From Emiliania huxleyi CCMP1516 (Eukaryota > Haptophyta > Isochrysidales > Noelaerhabdaceae): a stretch of DNA of 64,000 bases. The stretch covers positions 130,341 to 194,340 of the forward strand of contig NW_005195584.1 of the NCBI RefSeq assembly GCF_000372725.1. Direction: 5' to 3'. This document shows, in pieces, positions 11,801 through 21,679 of the stretch (its first letter is position 1; each line of letters opens with the position of its first letter). Position numbers and translations under genes: made by a program. Under the pieces are notes generated by a model. That model was not told the origin of the DNA. It saw nothing but the letters and a program-made list of their open reading frames with translations, and did not search any database.

Positions 11801-12844
11801 CGGCTTCGCACGGGCACCTCGAGGTTCTCGATTGGGCGATCCAAAACGGGGCGCCGTTTGGGGACTGCCCGGGCCTGACGGCGGCCGGCAAGGGGCAGCT
11901 CGAGGCCCTGCAGCGGCTTGTGCGGCACGGCTACTCGCTTGACGCGTCCCTGGCAGAAGCGGCGGCGTGTCACAACCAGAAGGACGTGCTCGAGTGGCTG
12001 GCGCACCGCGGTGTGCCGCTGGGGCAAGCTTGTGCCGCCGCCGCGTACGGCGGGCACTTTGAGCTCATGAAGTGGGCGCGGTTGCACGGCGGGCATCTCG
12101 ACGAAGACGTCGCTCTGCAGTGCTTCATAGAAGGCACGCCCGCCCCCCTCCACAGCCACCTGTACCTGTGCACCTCCCTGCCTCCCCACCTGCACCCTCC
12201 ACCTCCGACCCAGGGAAGTGGGATGACGTCGTGTGGGCCCTCGAGGAGAATTGCCCAACAGACGAGAAGCTGTCCTTCGCGGTGGCGCAAGAAGGCGACC
12301 TCGAGAAGTTGCAGACGCTGCAGCGGCACGGGGTACCCTTTGACAGTCGCGTGCCGGCGATGGTCTTTGAGTCCTTTCGTCTTGACGAGGTGATTCCCAC
12401 GCTCCGCTGGCTGCGCGAGAAGGGCTGCCCGTGGGATGGGTTCACGATGCTGATGGCGGTGTCGTCCTTCAAGCTCCTCGGGTGCTCGCCGTCGAAGTGC
12501 CTCGAGCTGGTCAAGTTCCTCGAGTCCTCCGACCCGGGCTTCTGGCACGGCTTCTATCTCGATGAGGACGTCAAGCCCAAGCTTCGAGACGACAGCTGCT
12601 TCGAGATCATGGGCTGGGAGTTTTGGGAAACCTCGAATGTCATCGACTGGGCTATCGAGCATAGCACCGTGGCTGTTGTCGAGTTCCTCGTGTCGAAGGG
12701 TGGCGATCGCTTTAGCGACGAGCGAGAAGTGGCTGCAGCGGCGCGCGCCGGAAATCGCTCGATGCTCGGATGGCTACTTCGGCAAGGTGGCCGCGTGACA
12801 CGGCTCGCGCTGACAGCGGTTGCTGGGTACTTCTGCGGCGACGA

Positions 12845-12914
<70 letters not shown>

Positions 12915-14597
12915 GACGACATCACTGTTGACGAGAATGCCCGCGCGCCTGCCGTTGGCGACACCGTCGTGCTAGACGGACTGGTCAACAAGCCGGAGTT
13001 CAATGGCTCCGTCGGCAAGGTGCTCTCCACCACCGAGGCTGACGGATGCTACCTCGTGGCCGTCCTCGGCTCGCGAGTGCTTGCCTCGCCGACGAACCTC
13101 TCCCGGCCGGTGCGCTTCATCGGGCAGATCGCGACGCTTAAGCTCTTGCTGCGCCAGCCGAGCTCGCCACCGCTCGACGCGGAGATACTCTCGATTGCTG
13201 TCTGTGAGGCCGGGAGAAAGCGGAACGTCGGCCTGGTGAAGTGGCTGCTTCAGGAGGGCGCCTGCCCGTCCGACGAGCGCGCGTGCGCCGAAGCGGCTCT
13301 CGCCTGGACCCCCGCTGGAGGTGGCAAGTTCCAGATCGAGCTGCTCAAGTACCTGCGTAGCCGCGATGTGCCGTGGGGCGAATCGGCTTGCGTGTCTGCC
13401 GCGAGCTTTGCACACGGCCTGCCGGTGCTCAAGTGGCTCGTCGCCAACGGCTGCCCGTGTGGGCCGATGACATGCGCGTCCGCTGCGAGGTCGGGACACC
13501 TGAGTACTCTGCAATGGCTACATGACGAGCATGGCGTAGCTATGGACGAGGCCACGTGCTCCGCGGCCGCGCAAGGCGGGCACCAGCGCTGCCTTCAGTG
13601 GGCAGTCGTCGCAGGCTGCCCGATTGACGTGACCGAGTGCAAGCGAGTCGTGAGTGAAACGATTTACAGGGCCCGGAACGAAGACGACTCGCACGACTTG
13701 GGCCTCGAGCGGCGCGCATCGATGGTGAGGTGGTGGCTAAACGATCTGAAGGGCGATGGCGACGGAGGCTGCCGCTTCACCTTCAGATGCGGGTGCGAGA
13801 GCTGCGCGGCGCGCGAGTTGGCTGCTGCTCGCGCCATGCCCCAGCGGGCTGCAATCCGCCGTGCCATCGTGCGCGTGCTCTCGCAGCAGCAGCCGCTGGC
13901 CCGGAGTGACCTGGTGAACCGCGTGCGCGACGGCTTCCGCGACGTCCTCGTCACTCTGCGGGTGGTGCGGCGGCCGATCGGATGGACGCCTTGGGACGGA
14001 ATTGATGGAGAACGGGAGGCGGAGGTGTACTCGGACGGCGAGGAGGACTCGGCTGGCGGCGCTGGCGGCGTGGGGCGCGGGCGGGCGGGCGGGCTTGCGG
14101 CCGGCGAGGAGGAGGGCGAGGAGGAGGGCGAGGAGGAGGGCGAGGAGGATGGCGAGGAGGAGGGCGAGGAGGAGAGCGAGGAGGAGGGCGAGGAGGCCGA
14201 GGAGGCCGAGGAGGAGGAGGAGGGCGAGGAGGACGAGGAGGACGAGGAGGAGGAGGAGGCCGAGGAGGAGGCCGAGGAAGCGGGCGAGGAGGAGGCCGAG
14301 GAGGAGGGCGAGGAAGCGGGCGAGGAAGCGGGCGAGGAGGAGGGCGAGGAAGAGGGCGAGGAGGCTGGCGAGGATGTCGAGCGCAAGGCTGACGTCCAAG
14401 TCGCCTTGTCGCTCCCGGCGTGCCCCGTGCCGAGCGTCGCCGCCGTCGACGAGGCGCTCGGCTACCTCATCGGGCGGCGGATTTGCTCTGAGTACGTGCC
14501 CAACTTCGGCGACAGCTGGACCGCACAGAGGGAGCGCAAGGTCAAGTACAACGAGGTCGCGTCAGGGCCGTCGTGGGACGATCTGATCGAGGCCTGA
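8821..14597 (+). CDS. giant RING / TRAF-zinc-finger / ankyrin / F-box-like protein
   Basis: Two exons, 8821-12133 and 12214-14597, joined by a GC-AG intron (phase 1), give 1898 residues. Residues 1-85 look like a ubiquitin-like fold. 126-170 is a C3HC4 RING (CAIC, CSAGH, CEKC, CPCC). 198-327 holds TRAF-type zinc fingers, followed by a coiled coil to about 380. Ankyrin repeats lie at about 610-780 (STPLHHAAAAGD, NTPLHLAAEVG). An F-box-like segment (LLSGDELIEIVRWI) is near 856. Ankyrin-like repeats of the HGRLELLQRARAAGCPW type fill about 900-1600. Two acidic runs (Asp/Glu near 1313-1340; Glu/Gly near 1736-1827) are pure codon-repeat expansions. Predicted role: E3 ubiquitin ligase scaffold. The domains are clear; the substrate is unknown. 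Confidence 0.8.
14108..14380 (+). repeat. GAGGAGGGC-type coding minisatellite (acidic tract)
   Basis: Imperfect GAGGAGGGCGAG units inside exon 2 of the RING/ankyrin gene encode an 90-residue Glu/Gly/Ala tract. The same strand read in other frames gives Arg-rich or Ser-rich artefacts. Confidence 0.85.
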
Positions 14598-15390
14598 ACT
14601 ATCTCGTGCGCAATCTGGGATGGAGAATGAGCGCCGACGGGCTGGCAGCTTCGAGCCATCGGGCAGGCTTTGAGCCGCCCGAGTGGCGTCGCCAACGTGA
14701 CAGTGAGTTTGGTCGCCGCTGGCTAAGGTGCGACTGGGTCGGGCGGCTACCGTTAATCGCCGTCCACGCAGGCATGAGGGGAGGCACGAAGAGGAGACGC
14801 TCCGTGTAGGACCCCGGGGCTGGAAGAGCGATCTGTGGGTATTTGTATGCGGGGAGGGATGGCTACTGGCCGGGCCTAGCGCTCGGTCGTCTGCAGGCGG
14901 CACTCTAGGGAAGCGACTCGCATTGCAAGGGACATGTGCATGCACATGTGCATGCACATGTTGTAACGTATTATGTCTGTACGAAGGTGGGTACCACCGT
15001 TCGGCGTTCGTATTCTCGTGTTTTGTACCTCGCGTCGCGCTCGGGCACCGTACCCGCTGAGCTCTTTGAGCGTTGTTAAAACGGGAGAGTATGCGTGCCC
15101 GTTTTTCTTCTAAAGCATTTTTTTCTCTGCGCGGGGGCGCAGAGGCGGGCCGGGGCGGGGGGGCTGAGGCGGAGTACACAAGGACAAACCCGCGCCGACT
15201 CTCGGTCGCGAGAGGACCCGGGGGGAGAGCAGGGGGCGTGCAGCGCTAGCCGCGCCGGGGCCAGCCGCGGCGCGAGCAGCTCTATTGAGCTAGCACTGCG
15301 CCTCGAGAGGAGCCACGGGAATTGAACGCGCGGCTGTTGCAACGCTGTGCGCGCCGTCGTGTTCAGGGACGCGCGGAGGCCCTGGCCGGG
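14598..15390. other. intergenic between convergent genes, with 30-bp perfect palindrome
   Basis: No gene seen. 14932-14961 is a perfect palindrome built of ATGTGCATGCACATG. A related 16-bp palindrome, CATGTGCATGCACATG, is at 47491-47506, also just after a gene end. Confidence 0.6.
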
Positions 15391-16686
15391 TCAGCGGCAG
15401 AGGTGGTTGAGCATGATTTGCACGATCGCAAACTGCGCGTTGTACAGCGGGTGGATGGCGTCTCTCCGCCTCGGCCCAACCACGTTGTACCGGTCGATGG
15501 GGACGATCCCTCGCTCCGACACGAGGGGGTACCTCCCGCCCGCCGAGCCGCGTGAGCAGCGCAGCCCGAGCGCCGCGTGGACCGACGCGAACATCCTCGG
15601 CTCCACCTGCGCCGTGCCGTGCACGCGAGTCCACTGCGGCAGCGGCGTGAGACCGAGCAGGAACACGGCCGCGCGCGGGTGTCGCCGCCACACCACCGCC
15701 TCGATGTACTGCAGGCAGGCGGCGCCGATGCCCTCAAAGTGGCGCGGGCCGACCTATGGCATCCCCTCTGGCGTACCGCCCCGGGTGGTGCTTGCTGCGC
15801 CGCGAAGTGGCGCGGGCCTCCCAGTCGTCGAGCAGATCTCCCCATATCTCCCCTATTCTCCCCATATCTCCCGCCTCCCAGTCGTCGAGCACGCGCGCGC
15901 GCTCCTCCTTGGAGAGCTCGTAGTTGTACGCGTCCGGCTTCATCCACTCGTACACCGGGCACTGCACAAACGCCTGTGGGCACGTCCCGGACATGTCATG
16001 GCCGTGCCTCCAACGACTCGCACACCGGGCACCGCACAAGACGCCGCGTCGAGCGGCTCGTCGCCGAGGCTGCTCGAGAAGAGGTCGAGCTCCCAGCTCG
16101 AGTTGGAGCGGGTGAGGAAGTGGAAGGCCGCGGAGCTGCGGTTGCCGTCCCACCGCACGTCGCGCGAGCACGTCCTCCGCTTGTCAAAGTTGCCCAGGCA
16201 GAGGCCGTGCGCGTCAACGGCGCCGGTCGGCAGCGGGTGCGGGTCAAACTGGCCCTCGGGCCAGTACCGCTGCGGGTCGCTGGGGTAGCCCTTGGAGATG
16301 GGATGGCCGAGCGCGGCGAGCAGGGCGTAGTACGTGTCTCGCGTCGTCGAGTCGCCCGCGATCAGCAAGCGCTTGCCGCGCGCGCAGCTGGCAGCCTCGC
16401 TCGCGGAATAGTGGCGGTAGGAGCCGACGCCGGCGGCGGGCGGGTTGAATCGGTCCATCGACCAGCGCTGAAAGTGCAGCGTCCTGTTCATGTCATCCTC
16501 CGTCGCGGCGCGCCAGGTCGGAGGGACCTCCCAGTAGCACCGGCCCGCCGTGACGCTGTCGCCCAGGGCTGGACACCGCTGGTCGAGGGCGCCGGCGCAG
16601 TAGAGCTCGTCGCTCCAGCGGCGGAAGCTGCGGTGGCTGGCACCGTCAGTACGCTGCCGGGGCAGCATCTCCCGCGAGGTTGGCAT
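15391..16686 (-). CDS. PC-esterase / GDSL-like acyl-esterase domain protein
   Basis: Minus-strand exons 16686-16045, 15973-15818 (or ending 15875), 15753-15391; about 386 residues. Residues near 108-115 read AGDSTTRD, the GDS(x)TR block of PC-esterase/TBL-type acyl esterases; the C-terminal exon (ALGLRCSRGSAGGRYPLVSE, then DRYNVVGP, HPLYNAQFAIVQIMLNHLC) is of the same kind. These enzymes add or remove acyl groups on extracellular or Golgi glycans; location here is unproven because no signal peptide is seen (an upstream exon is possible; the frame is open to 16872). Both introns are GC-AG and both carry copies of flanking exon sequence. In exon 2 a 57-nt in-frame insertion repeats LDDWE. Confidence 0.65.
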
Positions 16687-17148
16687 GAGGTGGCTGCCGA
16701 GGCGGTGAGGATGAGGAGGTGGTCCTGCGCTCGCTCTCGTGCCAAAATCGTGGCACCCAGCACGATCGGCGGGCCTGCAGAGCTGTGGAAACCCCGCGGG
16801 CGCGCTCGCTCGCGCAACCCTGCCTAGACCTTTGCTCGGGTTGCGAGCCTGGTGAGTAGCCGTAGGCGTCACCAGTCACCTTGGGAGCGGAGCTGCTCTT
16901 AGTCCTAAAAGATGTAGGATTACGAGCGTAAACGCTCAGTATTCAAGGCCAGAAATCTTGAATTCATGAATACAACCCTTGAATTCAAGAAAAAAGAATT
17001 TCCGCGTTTCGAGCGCTCAAAATCAGCTGGCGGCGGCAAACATTTCGGCGGCAAGACACCACGCATTTAGCTTCCAGCAGTCAATGCTACCACCACCAGC
17101 CCAGAGGGCGCCCCGGCGGCCCAGCCGCCGCCGCAGCAGCAGCTTGGA

Positions 17149-19249
17149 TTGCAGCAGTCCGGGCCAGCCCGCGTCGGAGGCAATGGCGGCGTCCGCAAGG
17201 CTGCGACAAAGCCGGCAATCCGCAAAGGCCCTGTCTGGGGATCGGTCAAGATTCTCAACGACCACGACACGTCGCCGCAGGTCGAGTGCAACTTCTGCGG
17301 GGTCAAGTTCTGCGGCGGCGCCACGCGCATCAAGGAGCACCTCTGTGACAAGTGCACCGACGACTCCCCGGAGTTCCTCGCGCTCAAGGAGTCGCTTCTG
17401 GGCGCGAAGGGCGAGAAGGGCAAGACGCTGGCGGCCAAGCGCGCGCACGACGAGGTTGCCGACTCTGTCGCCGCGGGCGAGGCGAAGGCCAAGGCCAAGC
17501 TTGGGCAGAAGTGAGCATCCAGTCCTCGATGTACTCCGGCAAGTCGGAGACGTGCGACAAGGCGATCGGAGAGTTCTTCTACGGCCTCAACGTCGGGGCG
17601 AGCAAGGTGTCGCACCCGCTCTTCAAGGACCTCGTCGAGGCGCTCAAGACCGCCCCCGCCTCCTACCAGCCGCCGACGCGCCAGCGGATGCTTGGGGACC
17701 TCCTCGAGAAGACCACCGACACGCTCAAGGCCGAGGAGCGGCCGGTCCGCGGCGAGGTGCTCAAGTACGGCGGAAGCATCATATCTGATGGATGGGACGA
17801 CGTGCACTCGTCGCATCTCATCAACGTCCTCATCGGCTCCGCGACCACGACCTTCTTTGAGGGCACCTACCAACTCAAGAGCGCTGACTCTGAGAACGCC
17901 GAGGCAATCCCGCCACCCCCGGTGTTGCCCCAGTCCCCCCCCTCCCCCCCTGACGGTGATTGCTCTCCTGGTACGCGGTCGCCAAGCTGCTCATCGAGCA
18001 GATCACGCGCATCGGCCCCCCCATGGTCGTGCAGGTCGTGACGGACACGTGCTCCGTCATGAAGGCTGCGTGGAAGCTCGTGGAGACCAAGTTCCCGTGG
18101 ATTACGTGCACGTGCTGTGGCCCGCACGTGCTCAACCTCTACCTCAAGGACCTCGGCAAGATCGAAGAGGTCGCGGCGGTCATCAAGAAGTCCAACGCCA
18201 TCCTGAACCTCTTCTGGGGCAAGAAGCGCTGGCCGCGGACCAAGCTGCGCGAGGTCATCGCCGTCAACCACAAAAAGGAGTTCGGCCTCTACCGCCCCAA
18301 GGCGACCCGCTTCGCCGGCAACATGCGTGCGCTCGGGCGGATGCTGCGCGTCAAGGCCGACCTCCAGCAGGTCGTCGTCTCCTCCGAGTTTGGTGAGCAG
18401 AAGTTCAAGAAGGGCAACGACGACGACACCGCGCCACCTTCTCCGGCCACGATCACCCTGTCAAGGCCATCATCCTCAACGAGAGCGGCTTCTGGGCGCC
18501 GCTCGTGGAGGTGCTCAAGATTGCGACGCCGGTCGTGAAGCTCCTCCGCCTCTGCGATGGCGCCGCCCCCGCCATGGGCAAGGTGATGCCGCGGATGAAC
18601 AGCATTCGGGGGGTGATCGCCAACTCCACCGTCCCATGGAAGGAGGGGGCGCTCAACATCCACGACGCGCGCTGGGAGTACCTCAAGTCGCCGATGCACC
18701 TCGCGGGCTACGCGCTCGACCCCGAGTACCTCGCGCACGACATGAGCGGCGACGTCCAGGAGGCGCTCATCTCGATCATCGAGAAGATGGCGATGCGCTA
18801 CGAGTACTCCCGCCTCACCTCGAACCCCGACTCCCTCTCCGGCCCGATGCGCGCGCTCACCGATCCGTCGACGATCCGGGGGTGCAGAGGCTGGCGGGCG
18901 AGGCCTGCGTCGAGCTCGCGTCCTACCAGGCAGCGCGGGCGTTCTCTCGAGGCCATTCGTGAAGGACCAGGCCAAGACGCTCCCGCCGGCGCATTGGTGG
19001 AGCATGTACGGCAAGAACCTCCCGGCCCTCTCCAAGGTCGCGTGCACGGTGCTCTCGCAGCCGGTCTGCGCGTCGGCAGCGGAGCGCAACTGGTCGATCT
19101 ACCGCTCCATTAAGACCGACCGCCGCAATCGCATGCGCCACTCCGTCTCCAACCGCCTCGTCTATTGCCACGAGGCGCTCCAGCTCCGCATCAAGCGCAC
19201 CAAGGCGGGCTACCCGCACCGTGCCGAGCCGCGGAGCACCTCTAGCTAG
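17149..19249 (+). pseudogene. hAT-family transposase with BED zinc finger, frameshifted
   Basis: A BED finger (VWGSVKIL...VECNFCGVKFCGGATRIKEHL) opens the frame, followed by the hAT core (KYGGSIISDGWDDVHSSHL, then VVQVVTDTCSVMKAAW, then WITCTCCGPHVLNLYL) and the C-terminal dimerisation region (HWWSMYGKNLPALSKVA, ASAAERNWSIYRSIKTDRRN). The reading frame must shift near 17512, 18440, 18885 and 18955, and an intron-like Pro/C-rich gap lies at about 17910-17970. Four shifts indicate a dead copy, or an error-rich assembly here. The start was not identified; an ATG at 17084 lies in another frame. No terminal inverted repeats or 8-bp target duplication were found by eye. Confidence 0.7.
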
Positions 19250-19252
19250 TTG

Positions 19253-19380
19253 TGCAGGCGCGCGGAAGCGCGCGGAAGCGCGCAGCGAGCGCGCGGCGCG
19301 GAGAGCGCGCGGAGCGGAGAGCGCGCGGAGCGCGCTAGCGCGCGCGGAGCGCGGGCAGAGGGCGGCCACTAGACCATCAG
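19253..19380. repeat. GC-rich CGCGCGGAGCG tandem repeat
   Basis: Degenerate repeats of GCGCGCGGAGCGC(GCTAG) directly after the hAT copy. The same motif forms arrays at 27535-27690 and 28000-28050. Confidence 0.75.
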
Positions 19381-19828
19381 GTCCTCCTCGTTGTCCGAGT
19401 TGTTCTCGTCCGAGTCCGGAGTCGCTCTCCCACTTGACTCTTGAGTCTTGACCGCACCGCACCGTGCCGAGCCGACCCGCGTGCACGATCGGAGCACCTC
19501 GAGGCGGCGCGAGAGGCGGTGTGTCGAGGTGCCGCGGCCCGTGGCTGCAGCGTGTCGAAACGGCGCTCTCGAAGGCGCCGCGGTGGCGGCCGAGCGCGCG
19601 GGATCGGTCGGCGAGAAAATTTGACGGCGTGCCGGCCGTGGGCCCGGACGAAGGTCCTGCCGGGTCACTTCGAGCCGAGCAACGCACGGGGCGTGGCTCA
19701 GAGCCTTGCCCGAAAGTGGCACTTTCGGGCGCTAGTCGCTGGCGCGCTCGAATCCTATCTCGAGGTCTCGTTCGTCCCACAGCCCGGGCCCACTATAACT
19801 GAACCGACCGCGCCGACAGCCCAGATCC
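19381..19828. other. intergenic, partial duplicate of hAT 3' end
   Basis: 19460-19500 repeats the CACCGTGCCGAGCCG...GGAGCACCTC string of the hAT 3' end (19215-19245). A short minus-strand acidic frame (DSDENNSDNEEDLMV) ends at 19369; its meaning is unclear. No full gene. Confidence 0.35.
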
Positions 19829-21222
19829 ATGTTGTCGGCACTGCTCCTCGCTCCGCTCTCGCTCTCAACCCGCGGCGCGCGTCACGCGCCGCCTCGCTCC
19901 TGTGCGGCGGCGGCGGGCGCTCCCGACGAGGCGCAGCTCGCGCTGTTCGCGTCGCTTCGCGCCCGCAGCCTCGAGATCGAGCGTGAGGTCGCGGAGCGTT
20001 GGCGCGAGGCCGCGCCGGTCTCGAGCGTCCCGGTTGCTCTCAACGACTGGATTCGCCGCGTCGCCCTCGACTGGCCGCTGGCGGCATGCGGCACCGCGCG
20101 CGGCGGCCTCGTGCTCGCAGACCTCTCGTCGGGCGACATGCTCGCGTGCGCGCAGGACGCGCACCCGTCGGTGGTGGACACGCCCGAGGTGCGCTCGGCG
20201 ATGCGCGAGCTCCACGGCGAGTACGACGGCAATGGCGTCCTGAGCGTGGCGCTGTGTGGCTCTCGCGTCGCCTCGGCGGGGCGCGAGGGCGGCGTGCGGC
20301 TGTGGCGGCTGGACGGCGACGAGCTGGTCCCGACCGCCGAGCTCAAGGTCGGCGCGCTGGCCTCTTCGCTCCTGCTGCCTGCCGGCGAGGAGGGGCCCCT
20401 CTGGGCCTCCTTCCTCGACGGCTCCCTCTGCCGCTGGAGCTCTCTCGGCGGAGAGGAGCCGTCGCTCGTCGTCTCGTGCTCCGCCGCCGCCCTCGCCGCC
20501 GCCTGCTGCGCGCCGCTGGAGCTGGTCGCGGCCGCAACCTCCGCAGGCGAGGTCGAGCTCTTCTCGACGCGCGACGGCTCGCCCCACGCGGCTGCTGGGC
20601 AGGCTTGCCACACACTCCCCTCTTTACAGCTGCGCTGGTCACAGGCTCGCCGCGCGGCTGTTGGGCGCCGCCCGAGGTCGGGTCGGCGAGGAGCGTCGCG
20701 TTTGTGCGCGGCGAGGAGGAGGGGTGGAGCGTCGTGGTGGGCGGGGCCGACGGCTCGATCCACCGCCGCTGGCTGAGAGAGGCGCAGGCGGCAGGCGGCG
20801 AGGCGGCGGGCGGAGCGGCCTCGGTGGCAGCGGGCTTCGACGAGGCTCGCGAGGAGGAGCAGTTTTTTCCTTCGCACGGCGGCGCGGTGGTCGGCCTCGC
20901 TGCCGCCGCCGCCGGGCTGCTCGTCTCCGGGGCGCGCGACGGGACCTTGCGCGTGTGGGACTTGCGGCGCGGCGCAGAGGAGCGCTGCTTGTACGGGCTG
21001 GGCGGCTACAAGGTGTGGCTCGACTGGGTGTGCTCCTCTGATTGATCATTGGAGCCTTGAGAACTCATTCCAACTCACCAGGTGTGGCTCGGCTCGGTGT
21101 GCTCCGACGGGGCTCGGCTCGTCTCGGACGGGTGCGACAACACGCTTGTGCTGCACGACTTCTCGGCCGACGCCCGGCCGGACGACGACGAGATTCGGAG
21201 AGTCGGAGGCAGGGAGGAGTAG
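19829..21222 (+). CDS. WD40-like beta-propeller protein, likely organelle-targeted
   Basis: Three exons, 19829-20576, 20645-21012, 21082-21222, give 418 residues. The N-terminus (MLSALLLAPLSLSTRGARHA) looks like a signal/transit peptide. Later segments have WD-type strands and ends: GVLSVALCGSRVASAGREGGVRLWRLDG, GPLWASFLDGSLCRWSSL, GLLVSGARDGTLRVWDL and a last blade LVSDGCDNTLVLHDF. Predicted role: scaffold in plastid or secretory compartment; partner unknown. The first intron is GC-AG (68 nt), the second GT-AG (69 nt). Each starts with an imperfect copy of the start of the next exon, so ignoring the second intron would give a false early stop (CSSD at 21045). Confidence 0.6.
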
Positions 21223-21679
21223 CTAGCCGTGTGCCTTAAGGTGCACCTTAAGGGGCGCCGAGCTCGACACGCTCGTTTGAGGATTGAGCGGAGTACACGC
21301 AGAGAGACGGACCTCGGTACGTCGCGCCCGACCCGCCACCGCGCCGCGCGCGGCCCGCCGAAACTTTCTCTGGCGCGCTGCGAAGCAAGCGCGCCGCGAG
21401 GTTCTTGTTTATGTATGTATGTATCTTTATGTATGTATCTAAGGAATCAAGTCAACTTTGGATGGGTGGGGGCAGCCAAATTTGTCGGTGGACCGCAAAT
21501 CGTGGAGTTGCGAGTCACGCTCGGGCAGACAGCATCGATGCCGTCGCCGGACGCGGCGGCGAGGCACACGGGCGCCGGCGTGGCGCGTCGGCAGGCCCAC
21601 CACGAGCGGATGCGCGACGAGCGCTCGGGAGGCGGCCGCGGGCAACGCGGAGCTTCCGCCGGAGGACGACGCGGTCGAG
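21223..21679. other. intergenic, short TATG repeats
   Basis: Contains (GTAT)n-like repeats at 21405-21440 and an open frame without ATG before 21680. No separate gene recognised. Confidence 0.4.

Noticed and set aside
12839-12920. CRISPR-like or other direct-repeat array
   Set aside because: It is a (GACGAG)n codon repeat inside an exon; no spacers, and the host is a eukaryote.
13664-14399. Long Ser-rich and Leu-rich minus-strand frames
   Set aside because: Antisense of the Glu/Gly coding repeat of the RING/ankyrin gene.
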